Of a stretch of 64,000 bases of DNA, positions 8,882 to 17,046 are shown one piece after another (within the stretch, counting starts at the first letter, position 1; the number at the start of each line of letters is the position of its first letter). The translations under genes and the position numbers were made by a program. A model generated the notes under the pieces. It was given only the letters and a program-made list of their open reading frames with translations, searched no databases and was not told where the DNA came from. Where the stretch lies: positions 62,001-126,000 of the forward strand of contig NZ_VLNY01000002.1 of the NCBI RefSeq assembly GCF_008297975.1. The letters are read 5' to 3'. This DNA is from Antrihabitans cavernicola (GTDB lineage Bacteria; Actinomycetota; Actinomycetes; Mycobacteriales; Mycobacteriaceae).

Positions 8882-10420
8882 ATGACGGACGATCGCACGG
8901 GGGACAACGTCCCGCAGGACAACACCACACCTCAGCAGACCGGTAACCAGCCGCCGACTCCGCCACAGCAGGGCCAGGGCGCGTATCCGCCGCACCAGGG
9001 CGGACAGCAGCCGCCCGCCGGGTACCAAGGCAACACGCAGCAGTTCGGGGCCTACCAGCAGCCGAGCGGATACCCCACCGCGCAGTTCGGCCAGGCCGCG
9101 CAGTTCGGCCAAAACACAGAGCAGGGTGCCTACCGATCGCCGTACCAGCCGACCGAGCACCTGGCCGCCCCCCAGCAGCATCCGGTCCACGAACAGCCGA
9201 AGCCGAAGCGCGGCAGGACCGGACTGGTCGCGGGTGCTGTGGCGCTCGCGCTGGTGAGTGGTGGCGTCGGCGGTGCGGTCGGCGCGATGTCCACCCACTC
9301 GGATTCCAACGGCAGCTCGGGCAGCGTGAACAACGCGCTGAACCAGCCGATACCGAACGCCAATCCCGCCATCAACGCACCTGCCGGATCGGTGCAGGCG
9401 GTCGCAGGCAAGGTGTTGCCGAGCGTCGTGATGATCAAGGTGGTCGGGAGCAGAGAAGAGGGGGAGGGTTCCGGCGTCGTCTTGTCGTCGGATGGCCTGA
9501 TCCTCACCAACAACCATGTCGCCACCGGCGCAGGTCCCAACGGCAAGCTCACTGTCGCCTTTGCCGACGGGTCCACCGCCAATGCTTCCGTCGTCGGCGC
9601 CGATCCGGTTTCCGACATCGCTGTCATCAAGGCGGACGGCAAATCCGGTCTCACTCCGATCGAGCTCGGTAGTTCCAACGGCGTGCAGGTCGGCCAGCAG
9701 GTGGTCGCGGTCGGTTCGCCGCTCGGATTGGCAGGCACCGTCACGTCGGGCATCGTCTCCTCGCTCAACCGTCCGGTCTCCACCAGTGGTGACTCGGGCA
9801 ACCAGAACACGGTCATCGACGCGATCCAGACGGACGCCGCCATCAACCCCGGAAACTCCGGCGGCGCGCTCGTCGACATGAACGGCAAGCTGATCGGCAT
9901 CAACACCGCCATCGCAAGCCTTGGCGGACAGCAGTCGGCTGGGCAGCAGGGCGGCTCGATCGGACTCGGGTTCGCCATTCCTGTCGACCAGGCACGCCGG
10001 GTCGCCGACGAACTCACCAAGACCGGTAAGGCCACCCACGCCCTGATCGGCATCCAGGTGCCGTCGCAGGACGATGCCAACGGCGCAACCGTCAGCGATG
10101 TGACTGCGGGAAGCCCAGCCGAGAAGGCTGGGATCCCCAAGGGTGCCGTCATCACCAAGGTCGACGACCGGATCATCGATACCGGCGATGCCCTGATCGC
10201 AGCAGTTCGCTCGCACGCACCCGGTGACAAGGTGCAGGTCACCTACACCGATGCGCAGGGCAAGAACCCGAAGACGACCGAAGTCACGCTGACCGACGCT
10301 CCGGCCACCACCGACACGCAGCCCGGCGCCGACCAGAACGGGGCGGATCCGAACGGCGGTGGCTCGAACGGCGGAGGCTTGCCGGGTGGTCTGCTGCCGC
10401 CGCTGAACGGCGGTCGCTGA
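8882..10420 (+). CDS. pepD: HtrA-like serine protease PepD
   Basis: This 512-residue protein has a long cytosolic N-terminus rich in Pro, Gln and Gly (about 110 residues), a single transmembrane helix (TGLVAGAVALALVSGG), a trypsin-like domain outside the membrane and a C-terminal PDZ domain. The catalytic triad is visible as LTNNHVATG (His about 211), DPVSDIAVIK (Asp about 244) and INPGNSGGAL (Ser about 324). The family degrades or refolds damaged envelope proteins and feeds back on MprAB and SigE signalling. The start chosen is the ATG after GGAAGGACG; longer in-frame reading runs into mprB. The tail is Asn/Gly-rich. Confidence 0.93.
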   Translation: MTDDRTGDNVPQDNTTPQQTGNQPPTPPQQGQGAYPPHQGGQQPPAGYQGNTQQFGAYQQPSGYPTAQFGQAAQFGQNTEQGAYRSPYQPTEHLAAPQQHPVHEQPKPKRGRTGLVAGAVALALVSGGVGGAVGAMSTHSDSNGSSGSVNNALNQPIPNANPAINAPAGSVQAVAGKVLPSVVMIKVVGSREEGEGSGVVLSSDGLILTNNHVATGAGPNGKLTVAFADGSTANASVVGADPVSDIAVIKADGKSGLTPIELGSSNGVQVGQQVVAVGSPLGLAGTVTSGIVSSLNRPVSTSGDSGNQNTVIDAIQTDAAINPGNSGGALVDMNGKLIGINTAIASLGGQQSAGQQGGSIGLGFAIPVDQARRVADELTKTGKATHALIGIQVPSQDDANGATVSDVTAGSPAEKAGIPKGAVITKVDDRIIDTGDALIAAVRSHAPGDKVQVTYTDAQGKNPKTTEVTLTDAPATTDTQPGADQNGADPNGGGSNGGGLPGGLLPPLNGGR

Positions 10421-10518
10421 TGCCGACCTCACGAACGCGTGCGCTGTTCCCGATTTCAGGGCAGGTCGAGGCTGGGCAGTTCGCACCGGCCGGCGGCCTG
10501 GGCACTACGGTGAGCACC

Positions 10519-11016
10519 ATGGAAATCGACGCCCCAGTTGCGGGCCGCGCGCTCGTTGTCATCGTTGACGACCGGACTGCTCACGGAGCCGGCACCGATT
10601 CGACGGGACCGTTGGTCACCGAGCTGCTCAACGAGGCAGGCTTCCTCGTCGACGCCACGGTGATCGTCTCTGCCGACGAAGTCGAAATTCGGAACGCCCT
10701 GAACACCGCTGTGATCGGTGGTGTCGACCTGGTCATCTCTGTCGGCGGCACCGGCGTCTCGCCGCGCGACGTCACGCCGGATGCCACCGAGGACGTGCTG
10801 GATCGGGAGCTCCTCGGCATCAGTGAGGCGCTGCGATCCTCCGGACTCGCCGCAGGCGCACTGGACGCCGGCCTCTCACGCGGCCTCGTCGGAGTCTCCG
10901 GCAGCACACTGGTGGTGAATCTCGCGAGCTCGCGCGCCGCGATCCGCGACGGCATGGCGACCCTGACGCCGCTTGCCGGACACGTCATCGGCGAGCTTTC
11001 CGGGATCGCGGAGTAG
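10519..11016 (+). CDS. moaB2: MogA/MoaB-family molybdenum cofactor protein
   Basis: About 165 residues, with the MoaB/MogA fold motifs VVIVDDRTAHGAGTDSTGP, VDLVISVGGTGVSPRD and SGSTLVVNLASS. The family adenylylates molybdopterin. The gene follows pepD exactly as moaB2 (Rv0984) does in M. tuberculosis. The start is uncertain: the ATG at 10519 gives MEIDAPVAG, a GTG sits 9 bases earlier, and another ATG overlaps the pepD stop at 10420 and would add 33 unconserved residues. Molybdopterin chemistry is the family role; the position beside mprAB-pepD is conserved for unknown reasons. Confidence 0.87.
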   Translation: MEIDAPVAGRALVVIVDDRTAHGAGTDSTGPLVTELLNEAGFLVDATVIVSADEVEIRNALNTAVIGGVDLVISVGGTGVSPRDVTPDATEDVLDRELLGISEALRSSGLAAGALDAGLSRGLVGVSGSTLVVNLASSRAAIRDGMATLTPLAGHVIGELSGIAE

Positions 11017-11018
11017 CA

Positions 11019-11210
11019 ATTTCCGACACCGACCAACCGATCGACCGGGATAGCGCAGAACGCGCCCCGGTCGATCGGGCACGGCTGGATCGGGTCTTCG
11101 GAAACGTGTTGCCGGAGACGACCGGCGACGAGCGCGCCGCGGATGACGGAATCGGACAAGACGCCTCCGACGACTGGATCCGGCAGCAGGTTCCGCCGCA
11201 CCACGGCTAG
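11019..11210 (+). CDS. Small acidic protein without a standard start codon
   Basis: The frame from 11019 to a TAG at 11208-11210 encodes about 63 residues: SDTDQPIDRDSAERAPVDR..., then LDRVFGNVLPETT, and the end DDWIRQQVPPHHG. The hydrophilic, Asp-rich composition and the final W-x-x-x-x-x-PPHHG resemble small conserved proteins I recall from other Rhodococcus and Nocardia genomes. No ATG, GTG or TTG lies in frame ahead of the SDTD segment; an ATT at 11019, right after the moaB2 stop, is the only position that keeps it whole. The alternative is an internal GTG or TTG at the NVLPE segment. Coding is likely, the start is not settled, and the function is unknown. Confidence 0.5.
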   Translation: MSDTDQPIDRDSAERAPVDRARLDRVFGNVLPETTGDERAADDGIGQDASDDWIRQQVPPHHG

Positions 11211-11661
11211 GAAATATTTCGGTCTGCCGCAAGCTGGCGCTCAGCACTTCCTGTCTCGCACGTGTATTCCAGATGAACTCGCAGGTCAATGGCGTGATGT
11301 GAATTACCTGTATTTAGAATCGTTGCCAGCATAAATCCTGGCCCCCTACACTGTGACGTAGATCACATCGAGCCCACAACGCCGTCGCGTTGCCTCGTCG
11401 TTATCTGACCGTTAGTGTCCAGTTCGAGTCAGTACTGGAACTAGGGGGCAGGGCGCAGCGTCGCGCACTCGCCTAGGTGAAATCGAGTCCGAGGATTTTG
11501 CCGCTAGCAGGAGTTAGCAGCGAGTTTGCGTGAGGTAACATCCACGTAATCAAACGTCGAAATACTTCCGCTGGGCCCCAAGGGACCACTCCCTGGTCTC
11601 GATGGTCGAGGCAAGGTGCCGACCGAGCAGTGTCGGCTACGAAATGAATGGATGAGGGTTG
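11211..11661. other. Intergenic region ahead of the MspA-like porin
   Basis: About 450 bases with no supported gene. Short frames here have no recognisable product. The region holds a CRP-type palindrome (11352-11367) and presumably the porin promoter with a long leader. It is more AT-rich than the flanking genes. No stable hairpin or known riboswitch motif was recognised. Confidence 0.6.
11352..11367. promoter_or_regulatory. CRP/GlxR-type operator upstream of the porin gene
   Basis: TGTGACGTAGATCACA has perfect TGTGA and TCACA half-sites six bases apart, the classic cAMP-receptor-protein motif also used by actinobacterial CRP (Rv3676) and GlxR. It lies about 295 bases upstream of the porin start codon and 140 bases after the small downstream frame, so the porin is the most likely target. 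Confidence 0.62.
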
Positions 11662-12318
11662 ATGACGGATATTCGTACGCCACGGCGTAACCGTGGATTG
11701 GGCACCGCTCGCGCCTTGGCGCTCGCGTCTGTCGCAGCGGTCGGCCTGGCAGTTGCTACCAGCGGCTCGGCATCGGCAGTCGTCGACAGCCAGAACAGCG
11801 TTGTCGACCACGACGGCAACACCATCGCGGCGATCATCTCGGACACGCACATCAACTTTGTGCCGCCGCTCGATGGCAACCCGCTGACCCGTGAGTTCTT
11901 CCACAACGGTCGCGCGGGCTACAAGGTCACCGGCCCGAAGGCCGACAGCTGGAGCGGCAAGGTCGCCATCGGCTACCAGATCGGCTATCCGGCCACCCTC
12001 AGCGGGCACATCACGGTCAACTACCAGACACCGCAGCTGGAGGTCGACATTGTCGGCAACACCGGCGTTCCGACGGCTGATTTCACCAACATCCTCCCGA
12101 CGATCGGTGGGGACCTGTCCGTCGGCTTCGGCCCCGGCATCGTCGACGTTCCGGCCACCTCGGGTTCCACCTCGGGCGCCGAGGGTGACATTGCGCTCTC
12201 CGCATTCCACGGCACCGTCACGGGCGTTCTCGGACCGACGAACATCCGTCCGTACGTGACGGTCACCAGCGGTGCCGGCGACTCGGTCACCACCTACGGC
12301 CCGATCGCGACCAACTGA
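11662..12318 (+). CDS. MspA-family outer-membrane porin
   Basis: This 218-residue protein begins with a signal peptide (LALASVAAVGLAVATSGSASA). The mature part follows the MspA pattern: NPLTREFFHNGRAGYKVTGP near the N-terminus, GYQIGYPATLSGHITVNYQTP, a SGAEGDIALSAFHGTVTG segment and the end GDSVTTYG. MspA porins form octameric beta-barrels in the mycolic-acid outer membrane and admit small hydrophilic solutes. The first ATG is preferred over a TTG immediately before it; GAGGG precedes it. The long leader with a CRP-type site suggests regulated expression. It replaces nothing in the M. tuberculosis synteny, where this slot is empty between moaB2 and mscL. Confidence 0.88.
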   Translation: MTDIRTPRRNRGLGTARALALASVAAVGLAVATSGSASAVVDSQNSVVDHDGNTIAAIISDTHINFVPPLDGNPLTREFFHNGRAGYKVTGPKADSWSGKVAIGYQIGYPATLSGHITVNYQTPQLEVDIVGNTGVPTADFTNILPTIGGDLSVGFGPGIVDVPATSGSTSGAEGDIALSAFHGTVTGVLGPTNIRPYVTVTSGAGDSVTTYGPIATN

Positions 12319-12336
12319 TCGCACAGCTTCATCGAT

Positions 12337-12379
12337 AACGACGTGTGCCCCGGCCGAAAGGTCCGGGGCACACGTCGTT
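12337..12379. terminator. Hairpin terminator between porin and mscL
   Basis: Perfect 17-base arms AACGACGTGTGCCCCGG and CCGGGGCACACGTCGTT surround a 9-base loop, followed by TTT on the plus strand. It sits 18 bases after the porin stop and 13 bases before the mscL stop on the opposite strand, so it can serve both convergent genes. Confidence 0.88.
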
Positions 12380-12392
12380 TCGGCCGTCTAGC

Positions 12393-12794
12393 TCAGGAGC
12401 CGTGGCGACATGTGTTTGCGCCTGCGGCGAGCAGGTCGCGGATCTCGGTGAGGAGATCGGTGTCGCTGAGGGTTTCTTCGCCCGCGGTCTTGCGACGCTT
12501 GTTCATGGCTGCAACCGGTACAACCAGCGCGAAGTAGACAACGGCCGCGATCAGCGCGAAGTTGATAGCAGCGGTGATGACAGCGCCGATATCGACGAAT
12601 GTCTTCGGGTTGTCACTGATGAGCTGGAACCCGAGGCCGATGGACCCCGAGCCTCCGATGGCAGCGATCAGTGGATCGATGATGTTGTCACTGAAGGCTT
12701 TGACGATGGCGACGAACGCTGTACCGATGACGACCGCTATGGCCAGATCGATGACGTTGCCCCGAAGCAGGAACTCTTTGAAACCCTTGAGCAT
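12393..12794 (-). CDS. mscL: Large-conductance mechanosensitive channel MscL
   Basis: This 133-residue protein begins MLKGFKEFLLRGNVIDLAIA, the conserved N-terminal amphipathic helix and start of TM1. TM1 is followed by a short periplasmic loop and TM2 (FALIAAVVYFALVVPVAAMN), then the basic RRK and a C-terminal helix. MscL opens under membrane tension to release solutes during osmotic downshock. The position downstream of and convergent to the mprAB-pepD-moaB2 block is the same as in M. tuberculosis (Rv0985c). Confidence 0.96.
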   Translation of the reverse strand: MLKGFKEFLLRGNVIDLAIAVVIGTAFVAIVKAFSDNIIDPLIAAIGGSGSIGLGFQLISDNPKTFVDIGAVITAAINFALIAAVVYFALVVPVAAMNKRRKTAGEETLSDTDLLTEIRDLLAAGANTCRHGS

Positions 12795-12917
12795 CTGAAA
12801 TTCTCCCTCATGTGTCAGCTGTGATGTCAGCCACGCATTGAGGATCGTAATGGACTGGGCTAACTTCCGGCGAGTTATAGCGCGACAGGGTGGATAGCGA
12901 TGTCCGCGTTGATTGTT

Positions 12918-13595
12918 TCAGTGGAAGGTGACGGTCAGAGCGCTCGTCAGAGAGGCAGCGGCAACCTTTCCGGCATCGCCGGTGGGTAGGGCCACCATCA
13001 CGACTCGCTCCTTGGCTCCGCGACCGCTGTCGGTCGGCGAAACGAGAACGACGGCCGCGTCCGCGGCGATCATGGTCGGACCGTTCGGCGCTGCCGGGTC
13101 CGCGTGTTCGGCTGCGGTGAAAATGTCCACTCTGTCGCCTTCGCGCAACAATTCGGCAACCCCTGCGTCGGCCAATCGGAGCGGGACCACGCGCGATTCG
13201 GTCGTCCCGACGGATACCGCGGCGAGTCGTGGGCCCAGTACCCGGGCATCGGTGATGGGCTCGCCGCGCCGGGTGGCGCCTGCGACGGTCTTGCCGACAA
13301 CCGCGTCCATCGACGACGCTGCACCCTCCGGGTGGATGCCCGAGCTGTACTCGGCGATGCGAATATCGTCGGCCGTGACGATCCGGCCGGGTTGCAGATC
13401 GTGCGCGGCGACGACGGTGGGCGTCAACTGCGATCGAGGGTCACCGCGGAAGAACAGAGCAACAGCAAGAGCGACGAGGGCGGCAGCGGCGACCCGCCGC
13501 GCGATGATCGTGCGAGCCCACGCGGGCCGCGACAGCACGGTGATGCGGTGAATCAGAGTGGGCGAGAGTGAGCGATGGGGCGCGCGTCGGTCCAT
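12918..13595 (-). CDS. SAF-domain (CpaB/RcpC-like) membrane protein
   Basis: This 225-residue protein has a basic cytosolic N-terminus, one transmembrane helix (RRVAAAALVALAVALFF) and an extracytoplasmic SAF domain starting VVAAHDLQPGRIVTADDIRIAEY. A second beta-rich region (VVPLRLADAGVAELLREGDRVDIF) is as in CpaB/RcpC Flp-pilus proteins. No pilus genes are nearby, so the role is open. The same gene type stands between mscL and the FmdB gene in mycobacteria (Rv0990c region), so it belongs to the conserved block. Confidence 0.82.
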   Translation of the reverse strand: MDRRAPHRSLSPTLIHRITVLSRPAWARTIIARRVAAAALVALAVALFFRGDPRSQLTPTVVAAHDLQPGRIVTADDIRIAEYSSGIHPEGAASSMDAVVGKTVAGATRRGEPITDARVLGPRLAAVSVGTTESRVVPLRLADAGVAELLREGDRVDIFTAAEHADPAAPNGPTMIAADAAVVLVSPTDSGRGAKERVVMVALPTGDAGKVAAASLTSALTVTFH

Positions 13596-13682
13596 GGGCG
13601 AACAGTAAGGCCGTGCCGACGCCGAGTAGGGCCCGTGACGGCCCTGCTGTGGATAGACGAAGTCCTGTGGATAACCAGCGAA

Positions 13683-14006
13683 TCAGCTGGCTACGGCCTG
13701 TTTGGTCGCGGGCGCGCCGGCGCTCGAGGCCGTCGAATCAGATTTTTCTTTTTTCGCTGTTGCGGGAGCATCCGACTTGGGCTTGTCCGTCGTCGACTTC
13801 TCGCCGGCAGCTTCGCTCGCGGTGGATCCTGCGCGGCTGTCGGTGCGGTAGAAACCGCTGCCCTTGAAGACGATGCCGACGGAGTTGAAGAGCTTGCGCA
13901 ACTTGCCGGAGCACTCCGGGCACACGGTCAGCGTGTCGTCGGAGAACGACTGGACGATGTCGAACCGGTTGTCACACTCGGTACACGCGTACGAGTAAGT
14001 AGGCAC
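13683..14006 (-). CDS. FmdB-type zinc ribbon protein (Rv0991c/Ruc-like)
   Basis: This 107-residue protein starts MPTYSYACTECDNRFDIVQS and has a second pair in CPECSGKLRKLF, making the four-cysteine zinc ribbon of the FmdB family. It then has GIVFKGSGFYRTD and a long disordered tail rich in Ala, Lys and Ser. The mycobacterial orthologue in the same position, Rv0991c, has been described as a redox-regulated chaperone (Ruc) activated by oxidation of the cysteines. The length, motif and neighbours support orthology. The function here is inferred from that. Confidence 0.88.
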   Translation of the reverse strand: MPTYSYACTECDNRFDIVQSFSDDTLTVCPECSGKLRKLFNSVGIVFKGSGFYRTDSRAGSTASEAAGEKSTTDKPKSDAPATAKKEKSDSTASSAGAPATKQAVAS

Positions 14007-14118
14007 AGATCCTCCGCTTCGGTCTTCTCACCGCCGTGTTCGTCGCACGCAGTGTTAGCACTCTACAGGTGACAGTGCCAACGTCGCTATTGCGCAGGAA
14101 ATTCCCTGCCAGAAACTT

Positions 14119-14718
14119 TCAACCCAGCGCAGCGAGACCACCGCGCGGTGTCAGCGACCAGCCCATTCTCGCGTCGTGGGCCTCCTCAGGCAATTCGGCG
14201 ACCAGCTCTGTGTCTCTCACCACTGCGATCAGGCGAGTCTCGGGATCGGCAAGGGACAGCGTGCGGTCGTAGAAGCCTGCGCCACGCCCAAGTCGGACGC
14301 CGCGGCGATCGACGGCTAGAGCGGGTACCAGCACGTTCGCTGCCGTCCGAATCTCGGCGGGAGCGAACACCGGGCCGTCCGGTTCGCGGAGACCGAACCG
14401 CGCAGGAATCAAGTTGTCGGTCGCGGTGAACTCCGCCCAGCTCAGCGGACCGGGATCCCGGGCGATCGGGAGCAACACCCTGGCACCGGCCTGGATCAGG
14501 AGCTCGAGCAGTTGGGGTGACCCGGGTTCCGTACCGATCGGCATGTACGCGCACACTGTGCTTCCTGGGGTCACCAGATCTCGCGCAGCAACGCCGAGTT
14601 CGTGGGCGTCGGCAGCATGCTCCGCGGCCGACACCGTCGAACGCGCGGCAAGGATGTGACGCCGCCATTCCTGCTTCGACATGCGCTGCACGTCGTCGTT
14701 CTCGCCGGGCGCTTGCAC
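14119..14718 (-). CDS. 5-formyltetrahydrofolate cyclo-ligase
   Basis: About 199 residues with the family pattern: basic KQEWRRHILAARSTVSAAE at the N-terminus, YMPIGTEPGSPQLLELL, and the nucleotide-binding GVRLGRGAGFYDRTL. The enzyme uses ATP to convert 5-formyl-THF to 5,10-methenyl-THF. A second ATG 36 bases downstream (MSKQEW) may be the true start. It is divergent from galU, as in M. tuberculosis (Rv0992c next to galU). Confidence 0.92.
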   Translation of the reverse strand: MQAPGENDDVQRMSKQEWRRHILAARSTVSAAEHAADAHELGVAARDLVTPGSTVCAYMPIGTEPGSPQLLELLIQAGARVLLPIARDPGPLSWAEFTATDNLIPARFGLREPDGPVFAPAEIRTAANVLVPALAVDRRGVRLGRGAGFYDRTLSLADPETRLIAVVRDTELVAELPEEAHDARMGWSLTPRGGLAALG

Positions 14719-14780
14719 CTGGATGACTTTAGGCTCTGTGCCGACATGCGTCGGGACTGTTGATGGATAGGGTGTGGGTT

Positions 14781-15722
14781 ATGACAGAGGCTGGGGTCGA
14801 TCTCCCGAAGTGCTTCCGAACTGCCGTTGTTCCGGCTGCCGGTCTGGGGACCCGCTTCCTTCCGGCAACCAAGACGGTCCCGAAGGAGCTGCTGCCGGTC
14901 GTCGACACACCGGGCATCGAGCTCGTCGCGGGCGAGGCCGCCGATTCGGGCGCCGACCGACTGGTGATCGTGACGTCACCAGGTAAGGACGGCGTCGTCG
15001 CGCATTTCGTCGAAGACCTGGTCCTGGAGAGCAAGCTCGAGGCAAGCGGCAAGCACAAACTGCTGGCGAAGGTTCGCAAAGCGCAGGGCCTGCTGCAGGT
15101 GGAGTCCGTGGTGCAGGACGAGCCTCTCGGTCTCGGCCACGCGGTTCTGCAGGCCGAGCAGGTGCTCGACGACGACGAAGATGCGCTGGCCGTGCTGCTG
15201 CCCGACGACCTGGTGCTGCCCCGCGGAGTGCTCGACGTGATGTCGCGTGTGCGGCGCAAGCGTGGTGGCAGTGTCTTGTGCGCCATCGATGTCCCGAAGG
15301 ATCAGGTCAGCTCGTACGGCGTGTTCGAGGTGGAGACCGTTCCGGATGCGGCGAACCCGAACGTCCTGAAGGTTCTCGGCATGGTGGAGAAGCCTGCCGT
15401 CGAAGATGCGCCGTCCACGTTCGCGGCCGCCGGTCGCTACCTGCTCGACCGGGCAATTTTCGATGCGCTGCGTCGCATCACACCAGGGGCGGGTGGCGAG
15501 CTTCAGCTCACCGATGCGATCGCGCTGCTGATCTCGGAGGGCCATCCGGTGCACGTCGTCGTTCATCGCGGCTCGCGACACGACCTCGGAAATCCCGGTG
15601 GCTACCTTCGAGCTGCGGTTGACTTTGCGCTGGACAGTGAAGAGTACGGTCCGTCGTTGCGAGAATGGCTGACACACAGGCTGAGTGGGGAATGGGCTCC
15701 TCAGCTCACCAATGCGGAGTAG
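14781..15722 (+). CDS. galU: UTP-glucose-1-phosphate uridylyltransferase
   Basis: This 313-residue protein has the nucleotidyltransferase signature VVPAAGLGTRFLPATKTVPK followed by ELLPVVDTPGIELVAGEA, then EPLGLGHAV and the C-terminal GGELQLTDAIALLI. It makes UDP-glucose for trehalose, glycogen and cell-wall glycan synthesis. The start chosen is the ATG giving MTEAGVDLPKCF; an earlier ATG 18 bases upstream would add six residues. It begins the galU-moeA-rimJ-membrane protein run conserved in mycolata. Confidence 0.95.
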   Translation: MTEAGVDLPKCFRTAVVPAAGLGTRFLPATKTVPKELLPVVDTPGIELVAGEAADSGADRLVIVTSPGKDGVVAHFVEDLVLESKLEASGKHKLLAKVRKAQGLLQVESVVQDEPLGLGHAVLQAEQVLDDDEDALAVLLPDDLVLPRGVLDVMSRVRRKRGGSVLCAIDVPKDQVSSYGVFEVETVPDAANPNVLKVLGMVEKPAVEDAPSTFAAAGRYLLDRAIFDALRRITPGAGGELQLTDAIALLISEGHPVHVVVHRGSRHDLGNPGGYLRAAVDFALDSEEYGPSLREWLTHRLSGEWAPQLTNAE

Positions 15723-15785
15723 TCCCCCGCTGTGGGATCGGGCCTGTGCGGGATCGGGCCCCAGTGCGAGAACGGAAAGGGATAG

Positions 15786-17045
15786 ATGCGCTCGGTTGAG
15801 GACCAGCAGACCAGGGTGACTGCTGCGGCGGTGGCGCCGCGGCCGGTCCGGGTCGCGATTTCGGAAGCGCAAGGTCTGTTGTGCGCCGAAGACGTGGTCA
15901 CCGAGCGTCCGCTCCCCGGGTTCGATCAGGCCGCGATCGACGGCTATGCAGTCCGCAGCGTGGACGTTGCCGATGCGGGCACCGATGTGCGCGACGAAGA
16001 AGGCGAACCCATCGAGCTGACGTTGCCGGTGGTCGGCGAGGTGGTCGCCGGTTCGCGCACACCGACGCGGCTGCAACCTCGTCAGACCGTGCGCGTCGAT
16101 ACGGGCGCACCGCTGCCGACGCTGGCCGACGCGGTCCTACCCCTGGATCGCACCGACGGTGGCCGAGCGAAGGTCAAGGTATACAAGCCGGTTCGCTCGG
16201 GCGACTACGTTCGGCGCATCGGCGACGACGTGCAACCGGGTGATGTCGCGGTGCGATCGGGGACGATCATCGGCTCGGCGCAGGTGGGTCTGCTGGCCGC
16301 CGTCGGTCGCAACAAGGTGCTGGTCCATCCGCAACCGCGGCTGTCGGTGATCTCGGTCGGCGGCGAGCTGGTCGACATCGATCGCACGCCCGGTGCGGGA
16401 CAGGTCTACGACGTGAACTCGTATGCGCTTGCCGCTGCCGCGCGTGATGCGGGGGCGGACGTGAATCGGGTCGGGATCGTCGGGGGAGATCTGCGCAGGT
16501 TGCGCGAGGTGGTCGAAGGTCAGCTGATCCGGTCCGAGGTGGTCGTGATCGCGGGCGCGGTCGGCGGGGGTGCGTCGGAGCAAGTACGTGACGCGCTTTC
16601 CGATCTCGGCGTCATCGAAGTAGACCGTGTCGCAATGCATCCCGGGTCCGTGCAGGGTTTCGGCAGGCTCGGACGCGACGAAGTGCCGACGTTCCTGCTG
16701 CCGTCGAATCCGGTGAGTGCGCTCGTGGTGTTCGAAGTGATGATTCGACCGCTGATCCGGATCACCTTGGGGCGCCGCCAGCCCATGCGCCGGATCGTCA
16801 AGGCGCGCACACTGGCGCCGATCACCTCGATCGAGGGCCGCAAGGGATTTCTGCGCGCCCAACTGATGCGCGACGAATCGACAGGTGAGTACCTGGTGCA
16901 GGCACTAGGCGGTGCGCCGGGTGCGTCGTCGCATCTGCTTGCGACGCTTGCCGAAGCGAACTGCCTGGTCGTGATCGACCCCGATGTGACGGATGTGCGT
17001 ACCGGCGACGAGGTGGACGTCGCGTTTCTCGCTCAGCGCGGTTGA
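15786..17045 (+). CDS. moeA: Gephyrin-like MoeA-family protein (MoeA1/Glp)
   Basis: This 419-residue MoeA-type protein has PGFDQAAIDGYAV in domain I, the beta-rich domain II, a MogA-like domain III (SVGGELVD...VYDVNSYALAAA) and C-terminal domain IV (GRKGFLRAQL). Family members insert molybdenum into molybdopterin. In Corynebacterium the equivalent Glp instead binds FtsZ and a membrane receptor during division. The usual domain III GGxSxGxxD pattern is altered here to GAVGGGASEQVRDAL, lacking the aspartate expected of an active insertase. This favours the Glp-type role. It lies between galU and rimJ, as moeA1 (Rv0994) does. Confidence 0.88.
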   Translation: MRSVEDQQTRVTAAAVAPRPVRVAISEAQGLLCAEDVVTERPLPGFDQAAIDGYAVRSVDVADAGTDVRDEEGEPIELTLPVVGEVVAGSRTPTRLQPRQTVRVDTGAPLPTLADAVLPLDRTDGGRAKVKVYKPVRSGDYVRRIGDDVQPGDVAVRSGTIIGSAQVGLLAAVGRNKVLVHPQPRLSVISVGGELVDIDRTPGAGQVYDVNSYALAAAARDAGADVNRVGIVGGDLRRLREVVEGQLIRSEVVVIAGAVGGGASEQVRDALSDLGVIEVDRVAMHPGSVQGFGRLGRDEVPTFLLPSNPVSALVVFEVMIRPLIRITLGRRQPMRRIVKARTLAPITSIEGRKGFLRAQLMRDESTGEYLVQALGGAPGASSHLLATLAEANCLVVIDPDVTDVRTGDEVDVAFLAQRG

Positions 17046-17046
17046 G

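Noticed and set aside
8825-10486. Long antisense frame opposite pepD
   Set aside because: Composition is typical of the complement of a GC-rich gene, and pepD carries the catalytic triad and PDZ domain.
13628-13645. Weak hairpin AGGGCC-CGTGAC-GGCCCT after the FmdB gene
   Set aside because: Only 6 base pairs and no T-run; not strong enough to call a terminator.
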